Shown: positions 8,585 to 17,136 of the stretch, piece after piece
Position numbering within the stretch: the first letter of the stretch is position 1
How the letters are laid out: each line of letters begins with the position of its first letter
Source of the DNA: Alphaproteobacteria bacterium
GTDB taxonomy: Bacteria; Pseudomonadota; Alphaproteobacteria; MPNO01; UBA2964
Direction: 5' to 3'
Assembly: GCA_012103315.1 (NCBI GenBank)
Contig: WLWZ01000008.1
Span: 155,019-219,018 of the forward strand
Length of the DNA: 64,000 nt
Translations under genes and position numbers: made by a program
Notes under the pieces: model-generated
The model's database searches: none
Told to the model about the DNA's origin: nothing
What the model saw: only the letters and a program-made list of their open reading frames with translations

Positions 8585-8610
8585 CATATTGTTTACTACC
8601 CAACAATATG
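8585..8610. promoter_or_regulatory. Perfect 9-bp inverted repeat, candidate operator
   Basis: CATATTGTT (8585-8593) and AACAATATG (8602-8610) are exact inverted copies separated by 8 bases. The site lies in the 206-base gap between divergent chrA and the hydroxybenzoyl-CoA reductase-like operon, about 70 bases before the latter. Symmetry and place suit binding by a dimeric regulator. No T run follows, so it is not an obvious terminator. Confidence 0.45.
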
Positions 8611-8680
8611 ATATCGAAGGGTTTCTGGACCTAATTGGCCTAAAAGCCCTGATATTCGCCCCAAAATAAGGTGGGAGCCG

Positions 8681-9166
8681 ATGAAAAACTTTATTTCAAT
8701 GACGCTTAATGGCCGCAGTCGCGATGACGCGGTACCCGGGAATATGTTGCTCGTGGATTTCCTACGGGAAACTGTTGGAATGACCGGCACCAAGATCGGC
8801 TGCGATGGTGGGGAGTGTGGGTGCTGCACCGTGCTGATTGACGGAAAACCGCGCCACGCCTGTCTCACTTTGGCAGCATCCTGCGACGGCACCGAAGTCG
8901 AAACCATTGAATCACTTGAAACCGGCGGTCGTCTCTCGGCGATCCAGCGTGGTTTCCATGAAAAACTCGGCGCCCAATGCGGTTTCTGCACGCCCGGCAT
9001 GGTGATGGCTGCGGAAGGACTCCTGCGCGAAAACGCTAATCCAAACGAAGATGAAATACGACAAGGTATGGCCGCCAATATCTGCCGCTGCACCGGCTAT
9101 GTAAAAATCATTGAATCCGTTCAGGCCGCCGCCGAGGAAATCGCCTCGAAGGAGGATGCCGCATGA
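8681..9166 (+). CDS. hcrC: 4-hydroxybenzoyl-CoA reductase-like gamma subunit, 2x[2Fe-2S]
   Basis: 161 residues, the small iron-sulfur subunit of a xanthine oxidase-family molybdenum hydroxylase. The plant-type ferredoxin cluster is held by Cys41, 46, 49 and 61 (CDGGECGCC ... C). The second all-helical domain has Cys100, 103, 135 and 137 (CGFC, CRC). The start MKNFISMTLNGRSRDD and NMLLVDFLRETVGMTGTK resemble Thauera HcrC closely, as I remember that sequence. It passes electrons between the molybdenum and FAD subunits. Its stop overlaps the next start by 4 bases (ATGA). The symbol rests on resemblance; substrate identity is unproven. Confidence 0.85.
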   Translation: MKNFISMTLNGRSRDDAVPGNMLLVDFLRETVGMTGTKIGCDGGECGCCTVLIDGKPRHACLTLAASCDGTEVETIESLETGGRLSAIQRGFHEKLGAQCGFCTPGMVMAAEGLLRENANPNEDEIRQGMAANICRCTGYVKIIESVQAAAEEIASKEDAA

Positions 9167-11505
9167 ATGAGACCATGCCCATCGATCCTGAAAAGGTCGA
9201 ACCCGTAAAATCAGTTGGCGTCCCCATGCCGCTGGTCGACGGCCCCGAAAAAGTATCTGGCAAAGCAAACTACACCGCAGACTTTATGGAACTCGACGCG
9301 CTCGTCGGTCGCATTCTCCGCTCGCCGGTTGCCCATGCCGAAATCCTAAGCATCGACACCGCCGCCGCTGAAGCCCTCCCAGGCGTCGAAGCTTTAGTCA
9401 CCGGCGCTGACTTTGTCGGCCAGTTTGGCGTTCTGCCAATTGCCCGGACGGAGTGGCCGATTGCCCGCGACCGAGTGCGCTATCGTGGCGAACCAATTGC
9501 CGCCGTTGCGGCGATAGATGTCGAGACCGCCCAGAAAGCGCTCGATCTCATTGAATTCGAATATACGGAACTACCGGCCTATTTCACGGCAGACGATGCG
9601 ATAGCCGAGGGCGTCACGCCTCTGCATGAAAAACGCCCCAACAATGTCGAACGCCATGTTGAATATGATCTAGGCGAAGTTGACAAAGGGTTTGAAGACG
9701 CCGACCTGATCCGTGAAGGCACATATGACTGCGCTGAGGTTTGCCAGGTGCAGACCGAACCGCATGCCGCCCTCGCCGCCTATGATGGCGAACGCGATCA
9801 GCTCACCGTTCATGCCAGCACCCAAGTGCCGTACTACGTACATCTCATGCTTGAGCAAACACTCGGCATGCCAAAGTCCAAAATTCGCGTCATCAAACCC
9901 CATATCGGTGGTGGGTTTGGCTCCCGAACCGAGTGCCTGCATGTTGAACTCGTCGCGAGCGCGCTGGCCCGTAAATGCAATGGCACTGTTCGGATCATTC
10001 TGAGCCGCGAAGAGACCTTTGTTACCCATCGTGGGCGCCCGGAACAAAAAACCACCCTCAAAATAGGCATGTCCAAAGATGGTCGGATTACCGCTGTTGA
10101 TACGACGACGACGCAGCATGGTGGTGCTTATGCCGGCTATGGGACAGTCACCATCCTTTATTCAGGATCGATGGTCTTCGCGCTCTATGACATTCAGAAT
10201 GCGCGCTATAACGGCTATCGCGTCCTGACCAATACCCCACCTTGTGGTGCTTTTCGCGGACACGGCACGGTCAACGTACGCTTTGCATTTGAAAGCCTGA
10301 TGGACGATATGGCCACCGAGCTTGGTCTCGATCCGTTTGAAGTCCGCCGCAAAAATCTGCTCAAAGCCCCAACTTTCACCGCCAATGATTTGATGGTGAA
10401 CAGTTATGGCCTGCCGGAATGTCTCGACATCGTGGAAAAAGCCAGCGGTTGGAAAGACCGCAAGGGCAAGCTGGAACCTTATCGTGGTCTCGGCATCGCC
10501 TGCTCCCATTATGTTAGTGGTGCCTCGAAGCCGGTGAACTGGACCGGAGAACCGCACGCTACCGTCAACATCAAGCTCGATTTCGATGGCAGCCTGACGA
10601 TCCTGACCGGCGCCCCGGAGATCGGACAAGGATCGAGCACCATTCTCACGCAATGTGTTGCCGAAGTTCTAGGCCTCGACGTAACCCGTATCCGCATTCT
10701 CACGTCGGACAGTCTGGTCACGCCGAAAGATAATGGCGCCTACTCCTCTCGCGTCACCTATATGGTTGGCAACGCCGCCATTGATGCCGCGACGAACCTC
10801 AAGGCGATCCTGACGGAAGCGGCTGCCCGTAAGATGGATGTCCAGCCAGAAGATGTTGAATGTCTCGGCGAGGTCTATCGCGCCGGGTCGCAAGATCAGG
10901 GGATGACCTTCGAGGAGGTTGTCATTGCAGCGTTGGAAGGCACTGGCACCATCACAGCCCGGGGCAATTTTGACACCATCCCCGAAAGCTGGGGCGGTGA
11001 TAAATATCGCGGTGCCGCCATCGGTGGCTCCATGGCATTTTCCTATGCTGCGCAGGTTGTCGAGATAGCCATCGACCCGGATACCGCCGATATCCACGTC
11101 GAAAAAGTTTGGGTCGCGCACGATTGCGGCAAAGCATTGAACCCACTCTCCGTCGAAGGCCAAATCGAAGGTTCAGTCTGGATGGGAATGGGGCAGGCGA
11201 TGACCGAAGAAACCCGTTATCATAATGGACTCGGGATAACCGGTAACATGCTGGATTACCGCGTGCCGACGATTATCGAGAGCCCACCGATTGAAACCCA
11301 TATCGTTGAATCCATCGATCCGCATGGCCCGTTTGGCGCCAAGGAAGCGGGCGAAGCATCGCTTGCAGGGTTCCTGCCTGCCCTGACCAATGCCATCGCC
11401 GATGCGCTGGACATTCGCGTCTCCGAACTGCCAATCACCCCCGACCGGCTGATGGAAATCATGGAAGACAAGAAAAAAGAAGCCAGCAAGAAGGTGGATG
11501 CATAA
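9163..11505 (+). CDS. hcrA: 4-hydroxybenzoyl-CoA reductase-like alpha (molybdenum) subunit
   Basis: 780 residues, the molybdopterin catalytic subunit. The N-terminus VGVPMPLVDGPEKVSGKANYTADF, the segment FGVLPIARTEWPIARDRVRYRGEP (both quoted only in part from memory of the family) and the end of the protein follow Thauera HcrA nearly throughout. The active-site Glu expected in this family is in FGAKEAGEASLAG, about residue 728. The reaction known for HcrABC is reductive removal of the para-hydroxyl of 4-hydroxybenzoyl-CoA to give benzoyl-CoA, using ferredoxin and normally without oxygen. Other aryl-CoA or hydroxylation reactions are possible. It overlaps hcrC by 4 bases and the next gene by one. 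Confidence 0.85.
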   Translation: MNETMPIDPEKVEPVKSVGVPMPLVDGPEKVSGKANYTADFMELDALVGRILRSPVAHAEILSIDTAAAEALPGVEALVTGADFVGQFGVLPIARTEWPIARDRVRYRGEPIAAVAAIDVETAQKALDLIEFEYTELPAYFTADDAIAEGVTPLHEKRPNNVERHVEYDLGEVDKGFEDADLIREGTYDCAEVCQVQTEPHAALAAYDGERDQLTVHASTQVPYYVHLMLEQTLGMPKSKIRVIKPHIGGGFGSRTECLHVELVASALARKCNGTVRIILSREETFVTHRGRPEQKTTLKIGMSKDGRITAVDTTTTQHGGAYAGYGTVTILYSGSMVFALYDIQNARYNGYRVLTNTPPCGAFRGHGTVNVRFAFESLMDDMATELGLDPFEVRRKNLLKAPTFTANDLMVNSYGLPECLDIVEKASGWKDRKGKLEPYRGLGIACSHYVSGASKPVNWTGEPHATVNIKLDFDGSLTILTGAPEIGQGSSTILTQCVAEVLGLDVTRIRILTSDSLVTPKDNGAYSSRVTYMVGNAAIDAATNLKAILTEAAARKMDVQPEDVECLGEVYRAGSQDQGMTFEEVVIAALEGTGTITARGNFDTIPESWGGDKYRGAAIGGSMAFSYAAQVVEIAIDPDTADIHVEKVWVAHDCGKALNPLSVEGQIEGSVWMGMGQAMTEETRYHNGLGITGNMLDYRVPTIIESPPIETHIVESIDPHGPFGAKEAGEASLAGFLPALTNAIADALDIRVSELPITPDRLMEIMEDKKKEASKKVDA

Positions 11506-12485
11506 TGGAGTTAATGCCTGAATTCGATCTGCACCGCCCGACTGCCGTTGAAGAGGCCGTAAAGCTTTGTAACGAAACAGATGGTGCTCTTTATGTCGCT
11601 GGTGGCACTGACATGATCGTCAATGTCCGGCGCGGCATAGAACAGCCCACCGCGCTGATTGATCTCTCGGCCGTGGAAGAGCTTCAACAAATCACCGAAG
11701 ACGCCGACGGATTACATATCGGTGCTGCTGTTACACTTGAGACTGTTTCCAATGACGTTCGCGTTCAGAAAGACTTCACAGCCGTCGCTGAAGCAGCAGC
11801 GGCAGTCGCCGGCCCAACCCATCAAAGCTACGGCACGGTTGGTGGCAATTTATGCCTCGACACACGATGCCTATTCTATAACCAGTCAGAATGGTGGCGA
11901 AAATCGAACGATTATTGCCTAAAAAAGAACGGCACAATTTGTCATGTCGCCCCCGGCGGCAAGCGCTGCTTTGCTGCCTTCTCCGGTGATGTCGCCCCGG
12001 CAGCCCTCATCCATAATGCTGAGGTTGATCTGGTCGGCCCTAACGGTCGCCGCCGTGTACCGCTCACCGATATCTATCGCAATGACGGCATGAACCATCT
12101 CGCTATTGAACCCGGCGAACTTCTGGCTGTTCTTCACCTGCCTAAATCTGAAGCAGGCCAACCAAGCACGTATGAAAAAGCCCGCGTGCGCGGATCGATT
12201 GATTTCCCACTCGCCGGAGCTGCCGTCTGGATCAAGCAGTCCAGCGGTAAAATCGACGAATTACGGATTGCCCTGACCGCCGTGAACCCATATCCGCATC
12301 TGATCAAAGGGCTAGAGAAATTCACAGGTGCCGTGCTCGACGATGCTGTTCTCGATGAGATTGCTGAAATTGTTCAAAGCCAGGCTAAACCAATGAAGAC
12401 GACAACTGTTAAGCCGTGGTACCGGCGGCGCGTTGTTGGCTCCATTGCACGGCGGCTGACCAAACGTCTTTCAGAAGCCAGCTAG
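11505..12485 (+). CDS. hcrB: 4-hydroxybenzoyl-CoA reductase-like beta (FAD) subunit with extra [4Fe-4S] loop
   Basis: 326 residues, the FAD-binding subunit (YVAGGTDMIVNVR; YGTVGGNLCLDTRC). Unlike most family members it has an insert with Cys117, 122, 138, 146 and 155. It includes FYNQSEWWR and CHVAPGGKRC, the hallmark of the extra [4Fe-4S] cluster known from HcrB of Thauera. In that enzyme the loop helps drive the reductive direction of electron flow. Its presence here is the best argument that this complex is a true hydroxybenzoyl-CoA reductase type rather than a generic aldehyde or purine oxidase. Start and preceding stop overlap as TAATG. Confidence 0.87.
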   Translation: MELMPEFDLHRPTAVEEAVKLCNETDGALYVAGGTDMIVNVRRGIEQPTALIDLSAVEELQQITEDADGLHIGAAVTLETVSNDVRVQKDFTAVAEAAAAVAGPTHQSYGTVGGNLCLDTRCLFYNQSEWWRKSNDYCLKKNGTICHVAPGGKRCFAAFSGDVAPAALIHNAEVDLVGPNGRRRVPLTDIYRNDGMNHLAIEPGELLAVLHLPKSEAGQPSTYEKARVRGSIDFPLAGAAVWIKQSSGKIDELRIALTAVNPYPHLIKGLEKFTGAVLDDAVLDEIAEIVQSQAKPMKTTTVKPWYRRRVVGSIARRLTKRLSEAS

Positions 12486-12543
12486 ACCCCGCAGATATTC
12501 TCGTCGTAACTTAATAGACACATAACCTTAGTGGGATGTGAAA

Positions 12544-13659
12544 ATGCGTGACGACGTCATAGAAAAACAGAAAACAGCGATGGCCGCGGCGGGGCTCGAT
12601 TGCCTGGTCGCGATTTCACCAGAAAACTTTGCGTACACCACCGGCTTCGTCGTCCCTTCGCAACCACTCATGCGCTGGCGCCATGCCATCTGCGCCGTTA
12701 ACTCCGACGGAAAAACAGGCATCGTCGCGGTTGATATGGAAGAGACGACAGTCCGCGGCAAACTGCCTGATGCCGATATTCGCATCTGGGGCGAGTTCAC
12801 CGACAAACCGATGAATGCGCTCGCCCAGTTGATCTCCGATCTCGGAGCGACTAATGGTAAAATCGGTCTCGAGATGAACTACCTGCCAGCTGCGGATCAT
12901 GAACATCTAAAGCGTCTTTTGCCTGGCGCGATGTTTGTCGCCGCAGACCCGATATTTGATCAGCTCCGCCAAATCAAAACGCCGGAAGAGATTAATCTGC
13001 TACGCCGCCTGTCGCGTATTTCTGATACCGCTATCGCGGCTTCCTTCGACGCAGTCAAAGCAGGTATGACGGAGATGGATATGGCCGCTGCCCTGACCCG
13101 CAGCGTTTATGAACAGGGTGCGGAACATTTCAAGTTAATGATCGTCGCAACAGGACCGCGCTCGGAACTGCCTAATGTTGGCCCGACCGAACGCGTTCTT
13201 GAAGCAGGAGACATTTGCCGTGTGGAAATCTTCTCGATCATTGACGGCTATCATGCAGGCGTTTGCCGCACCGCCTCAGTCGAAGACCCACCAGAGAAAG
13301 CCGTCGAGATATGGAAAAACCTGGTTGAGTGCAAATACCGCGTACTGGACGCCATCAAACCTGGTGCCAGCGCCAAACATGTCTATGAAATTTTCCTTGA
13401 GAAATTTGGCGAGCTTGGTCTACCGCCGATCTCTTTCGTTGGGCACGGTATTGGACTGCATCTGCATGAAGACCCCTATCTCGGGAAGTATGACGATTAC
13501 ACATTAGAAGCTGGCATGGTGCTCGGCATCGAACCGCTCGTCTATCAATCCGGCCACGGCTTTGGGCTGCAACTGAAAGACATGGTCACCGTCACCGAGA
13601 CCAGCTCGGAACTACTCTCGGACGTCACTAATACCGATACGCTTTATCGCATCGGCTGA
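12544..13659 (+). CDS. Creatinase-like M24-family protein, metal ligands altered
   Basis: 371 residues with a creatinase N-terminal domain (1-140) and a pita-bread C-terminal domain. Start chosen at ATG 12544, with GGGA 7 bases upstream, over GTG 12538. In active metallopeptidases the five ligands are Asp, Asp, His, Glu, Glu. By alignment of VEIFSIIDGYHAGVCRT and FVGHGIGLHLHED they are here Glu228, Gly239, His301, Glu330 and Lys345, so at least two are lost. This fits metal-free creatinase-type C-N hydrolases better than Xaa-Pro peptidases. It follows the reductase genes by 58 bases and may share their transcript. Confidence 0.75.
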   Translation: MRDDVIEKQKTAMAAAGLDCLVAISPENFAYTTGFVVPSQPLMRWRHAICAVNSDGKTGIVAVDMEETTVRGKLPDADIRIWGEFTDKPMNALAQLISDLGATNGKIGLEMNYLPAADHEHLKRLLPGAMFVAADPIFDQLRQIKTPEEINLLRRLSRISDTAIAASFDAVKAGMTEMDMAAALTRSVYEQGAEHFKLMIVATGPRSELPNVGPTERVLEAGDICRVEIFSIIDGYHAGVCRTASVEDPPEKAVEIWKNLVECKYRVLDAIKPGASAKHVYEIFLEKFGELGLPPISFVGHGIGLHLHEDPYLGKYDDYTLEAGMVLGIEPLVYQSGHGFGLQLKDMVTVTETSSELLSDVTNTDTLYRIG

Positions 13660-13683
13660 AAACAGCTACATAAGGAAGTCGCC

Positions 13684-13974
13684 ATGAAACGATACATGCT
13701 GTTGCATTTTGGATTCGAGAAACCAACACCAGATATTATGACCGCCTGGAAGAACTGGTTTGAATCAATTGCTGACATAACTGTTGAAAATGGCGGTTTC
13801 CACGGTGGCGCGCGAGAAATCTCGCATGATGGCAGCAAAGACATCACTATGGGCGCAGGGTCGATTACCGGCTATTCAATTATCAATGCAGTGAGCCTGG
13901 AAGAGGCTGAACAAATCGCAGCGCAAAACCCTTTTATCGAGAGCATCCGAGTCTATGAAATTGTGACTGGATAA
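13684..13974 (+). CDS. YCII-like small protein
   Basis: 96 residues, complete, with a good ribosome site (GGAAG) before the ATG. MKRYMLLHFGFEKPTPDIM and the end EEAEQIAAQNPFIESIRVYEIV match the YCII/DGPF ferredoxin-like fold, which often accompanies catabolic or sigma-factor genes and forms dimers. No catalytic role can be assigned. It lies 24 bases after the creatinase-like gene and is the last gene of the plus-strand run that begins with hcrC. A convergent gene follows. Confidence 0.7.
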   Translation: MKRYMLLHFGFEKPTPDIMTAWKNWFESIADITVENGGFHGGAREISHDGSKDITMGAGSITGYSIINAVSLEEAEQIAAQNPFIESIRVYEIVTG

Positions 13975-14007
13975 GACTGTTCACATATATCGCCAAGTTT
14001 TCCAACA

Positions 14008-14994
14008 TCACCCCGTGAACTCGCGGATCACCTGTAGCGCCAGAGTCTTTGATTCCTCATCACCCGCGACCTGAATCACTGGCTCATCGAGCCCGGTGGC
14101 GACATAGGCCTCGAGACTTTTCTTGCAATCGGCGACGGTGCCCGCGACACCAAACGCCTCAATCGCGTCATCGGGGACATAGGTCGCCGCTTTCTCCAGG
14201 TCACGTGCCGCGACAGCATCGACAATTGCGTCCTGATCAATCGGAATGCCCGACGAGGCGATATTCTCCGCCATCAACCGATTGCGAAACAGGAAAGCAA
14301 GCTTGCGCCGCACATCTTCACGTGCGGAAGTGCCATCTTCCGAGACCGAGAAATGGATAAAGGCAGCGGTCCGCAGCACTGATGCATCGCGTCCCGCCTT
14401 CTCTGCTCCTTCACGAAACAATTTCAGACAGTTCTCTACAAACGGCACCGAGAACCCCGCTGACATCAACATGCCATCGGCAACCTCACCCGCTTTGCTC
14501 GCGACCTCACTGCCGAGGGCGGTGACAAAAATCGGTATCGATTGTTCTGTCTTGAAGGACATCCGCGCACCGGCGAGGTTATAGGCTTCGGTTTCGCTTT
14601 GTACCGGCTCCGTGCTCCACATCGCCCGCAGATCACGGACGTATTCTTCCACCGTCTGCACGGCGTCTTGCGGTTCTTTGCCAGACTCTTTCATGTCCAG
14701 CGTATTGCCAATTGCCACCGAGACCCCAACCCGGCCGGGAAAGGCTTCCGCCATCGTCGCGAGTGACATCGCGGTTGGTGTTGGATGAAACAGATAAGGC
14801 GTCACGGCTGCCGGGATAACCATTGCGTTTTTGGTTTTCATCGCAAAGGCCATACAGGAAACCAACGACTCCCGATAGCCGATATGTTCCGTCATCCATA
14901 GCCCGGTGGCCCCGGCTTCTTCAGCCAGTGCAGCCACCCGAAATGTTTCCGGTGCGTCTTCAAAACCATCAAAACGGATGCCGATTTTCGGCAT
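14008..14994 (-). CDS. LLM-class flavin/F420-dependent oxidoreductase, copy 1
   Basis: 328 residues from ATG 14994, preceded by AAGGGA; the frame continues to a TTG at 15012, which I do not favour. It is a luciferase-like TIM barrel: MPKIGIRFDGFED, LAEEAGATGLWMTEHIGYRE, FPGRVGVSVAIGN and a C-terminal GVAGTVADCKKSLEAYVATGLDEPVIQV. The group includes F420-dependent methylene-tetrahydromethanopterin reductase-like enzymes and FMN-dependent monooxygenases. The F420 synthesis operon 3.3 kb away makes F420 the likely cofactor, which is inference. It is clearly a paralogue of the next gene. Confidence 0.82.
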   Translation of the reverse strand: MPKIGIRFDGFEDAPETFRVAALAEEAGATGLWMTEHIGYRESLVSCMAFAMKTKNAMVIPAAVTPYLFHPTPTAMSLATMAEAFPGRVGVSVAIGNTLDMKESGKEPQDAVQTVEEYVRDLRAMWSTEPVQSETEAYNLAGARMSFKTEQSIPIFVTALGSEVASKAGEVADGMLMSAGFSVPFVENCLKLFREGAEKAGRDASVLRTAAFIHFSVSEDGTSAREDVRRKLAFLFRNRLMAENIASSGIPIDQDAIVDAVAARDLEKAATYVPDDAIEAFGVAGTVADCKKSLEAYVATGLDEPVIQVAGDEESKTLALQVIREFTG

Positions 14995-15015
14995 GGTAAT
15001 TCCCTTCGGCAAGCT

Positions 15016-16014
15016 TTAACGACCTGCGGTAAACTCGCGAATAACCTCGAGTGCCAGCGCTTTTTCTTCTTCGGTACCGCTAACCTCAATCACCGGTTCA
15101 TCAACCCCGGCATCGATATAGGCCTGCAGCTGTTCGCGGCACTGGTCTGGCGTACCCGCGACGGTGAATTGGGTTACCGCTTCGGGCGGGATCAACTGCG
15201 CAGCTTCTTCCAGTTTGCGCGCCTTGACCAGCTCGATAATCGCTTCATGATCAATCGGAATACCAACCGACGCGATATTGTCGGCCTGCGCGGAGTTACG
15301 GAACAGGAACGCGATCTTGCGACGGTTGGCTTCCACTGCATCGGTGCCGTTTTTAGAACACGCAAAATACACAAAGCCAGCCTTACGAACCTCTGATGGA
15401 TCGCGACCTGCCTTCTCAATACCAGCTTCAGCATAGGCAGCGCATTTCTGGATCGAGGCCAGTGACAGCCCACCGGAATAGAGCACACCATCAGCAATAC
15501 GTCCGGCAAGCCCCAAAACCTGTGGCCCAGTTGAGGCAATAAAGGTTGGAATTTCCTGCGGTGGTTTGAACGCCAACCGCGCACCGCGCAACTGCCAGAT
15601 CAATCCTTCCTGATCGACAGTCTCGCCATTCCACAAGGCGCGTAAGGCTTCGACATATTCACGGATAACCCGCACCGGTTTTTCGGGATGCGGCACACCG
15701 GATTCGCGAAGATTCAACAGATTGCCGACCGACACACAAATACCGACCCGGCCGGGGGCGGCTTCAGCCATCGTCGCGAACTGCATCGCGGTTGGCATCG
15801 GATGCCAGATATAGGGCATCACAGCGGTCGGAATGACCATGGCGCGTTGCGTCTTGAGCGCGAAGGCCATGCAGGAGACCGCAGCCTCACGATAGCCGAG
15901 ATGTTCCGCCATCCAGATGGTATCAGCGCCCGCCTCTTCCGCCTGTGCCGATACCTCAATGGTTTCACCAACGGGATCAAACCCGTCAAACCGCATCCCA
16001 AGCCTTACCGCCAT
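15016..16014 (-). CDS. LLM-class flavin/F420-dependent oxidoreductase, copy 2
   Basis: 332 residues, colinear with the protein encoded just downstream (shared AEEAGA, HLGYRE/HIGYRE, VSCMAFA, AMVIP, RKIAFLFRN, IASVGIPID and the end LALEVIREFT). The tandem pair therefore arose by duplication and diverged in substrate loops. It probably reduces or oxygenates a small molecule with F420 or FMN. It follows the octopine dehydrogenase-like gene by 12 bases and precedes copy 1 by 21 bases, so the four minus-strand genes look like one operon. The two copies could form a heterodimer, as bacterial luciferases do; this is speculation. Confidence 0.82.
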   Translation of the reverse strand: MAVRLGMRFDGFDPVGETIEVSAQAEEAGADTIWMAEHLGYREAAVSCMAFALKTQRAMVIPTAVMPYIWHPMPTAMQFATMAEAAPGRVGICVSVGNLLNLRESGVPHPEKPVRVIREYVEALRALWNGETVDQEGLIWQLRGARLAFKPPQEIPTFIASTGPQVLGLAGRIADGVLYSGGLSLASIQKCAAYAEAGIEKAGRDPSEVRKAGFVYFACSKNGTDAVEANRRKIAFLFRNSAQADNIASVGIPIDHEAIIELVKARKLEEAAQLIPPEAVTQFTVAGTPDQCREQLQAYIDAGVDEPVIEVSGTEEEKALALEVIREFTAGR

Positions 16015-16026
16015 TGTTCTGTCTCC

Positions 16027-17136
16027 CTAATCGTCAAATCCGTTTTCCAGCAGATCAAGAAACCTCTCTTTCGTCACCCCGGCAAGCCCCATCTTTTCCA
16101 GCGTCAGCGCATCCGTCGTCAGATCGCGCCCCAGCGACACCGAGGCGAGGTGGATAATGTGATCAATCGTTGGCGTCGGCACCCCTGCCAGCCGGCCTAG
16201 CTCCGAATAGATGATATGGCCATAGGGTACGTCTTCAAGAAAATAGCGGTGCTCCAACTGCGGCGGCGCCGGTATCCACTTATCGGGCTCGCTCTGATGG
16301 AAGGCTTCATAGGCAGTGCCGCTCTCGCGTGCCGCCTCGGTTGTATAACCCATCTGATAGAACAGCTCGACAAATGGCATGGTCTTGGCGTTCAGCGCAT
16401 CGGCAACCGCGACCCGTTCTCGGTCCACTGCATCGATCAGCCGACCAACCGATGGGGTAATGCCATCATAATAATGTCGGAAATCACCGCCGGTTGCCTC
16501 GACACGTCCGGCATTGCACAGGAAGGCAGGCGGATGATGAATGGCGTTGCCGTACGGGAACACGGTTTCCAGCACGTTGGAGAATTCCTTCACCGCCGGG
16601 TAGACCGTGCTGACGATATCAAACTGGCGTTTGGTTTCCTTTCCCGGAAAGCCACCAAACACCATAAAGTCAGACACCCGCGAAATCCGACACGTCGTCG
16701 AGCCGGTGCGGCGACACAGATACGGCAGCGTCGCAGTCTCACAGAACACCGGGTTCTTGATGCCATTGGCGCGCAAGATATGCGGAATCAGCATCAGCGT
16801 ATGGCCGGGCGAAACAAACAATGTCTGGTCGTCGGTCAGATGCGGCGCCGCCGCTGAGATCCACTTTTCATGCAGATGAGCCGGGCTGACGATCATCACC
16901 AGCTCAGCACCTGCCATCGCGGTAGTGGCGTCTGACGTGATCACCGGGATTTTGGCGAAGCCTTTGCCAAACGGCGCGTCATATTCGATACCGCCAATTT
17001 CCTGGAGTGGTGCAAGCGCACTTTCATCCTGGCTATAGAGGCGGATTTCAAATCCCAGCGTTGTCAGATGTGCCGCCGCTGAGGTGCCGCCGCCACCAGC
17101 GCCAAAAATCGCTATGCTCGTAACAGGTGCCGCCAT
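16027..17136 (-). CDS. NAD/NADP octopine/nopaline dehydrogenase-family protein, copy 1
   Basis: 369 residues. The N-terminal Rossmann fold has IFGAGGGGTSAAAHLTTLG (about 9-27). The C-terminal helical domain carries ITPSVGRLIDAVDRERVAVADAL and the His-rich segment AIHHPPAFLCNAG expected for the catalytic His in opine dehydrogenases. Known members reduce imines formed from an amino acid and a keto acid, or oxidise opines. It overlaps the upstream gene by 1 base. The substrate is unknown, and ketopantoate reductase-like activity is an alternative. Confidence 0.78.
   Translation of the reverse strand: MAAPVTSIAIFGAGGGGTSAAAHLTTLGFEIRLYSQDESALAPLQEIGGIEYDAPFGKGFAKIPVITSDATTAMAGAELVMIVSPAHLHEKWISAAAPHLTDDQTLFVSPGHTLMLIPHILRANGIKNPVFCETATLPYLCRRTGSTTCRISRVSDFMVFGGFPGKETKRQFDIVSTVYPAVKEFSNVLETVFPYGNAIHHPPAFLCNAGRVEATGGDFRHYYDGITPSVGRLIDAVDRERVAVADALNAKTMPFVELFYQMGYTTEAARESGTAYEAFHQSEPDKWIPAPPQLEHRYFLEDVPYGHIIYSELGRLAGVPTPTIDHIIHLASVSLGRDLTTDALTLEKMGLAGVTKERFLDLLENGFDD

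Noticed and set aside
8555..8620. FNR-type box (TTGAT-N4-ATCAA) for anaerobic control of the reductase operon
   Set aside because: TTGAAATTGATTGAG gives left half-sites but no matching right half-site at the correct spacing.
12544..13659. M24 protein as the DMSP lyase DddP
   Set aside because: DddP keeps a metal site with several Asp, His and Glu ligands; this protein has lost several of them and is shorter.
15688..16857. Antisense open frames on the plus strand (15688-16200, 16216-16857) opposite the luciferase-like and dehydrogenase genes
   Set aside because: They are shadows of well-supported minus-strand genes, with no family resemblance and no ribosome sites.
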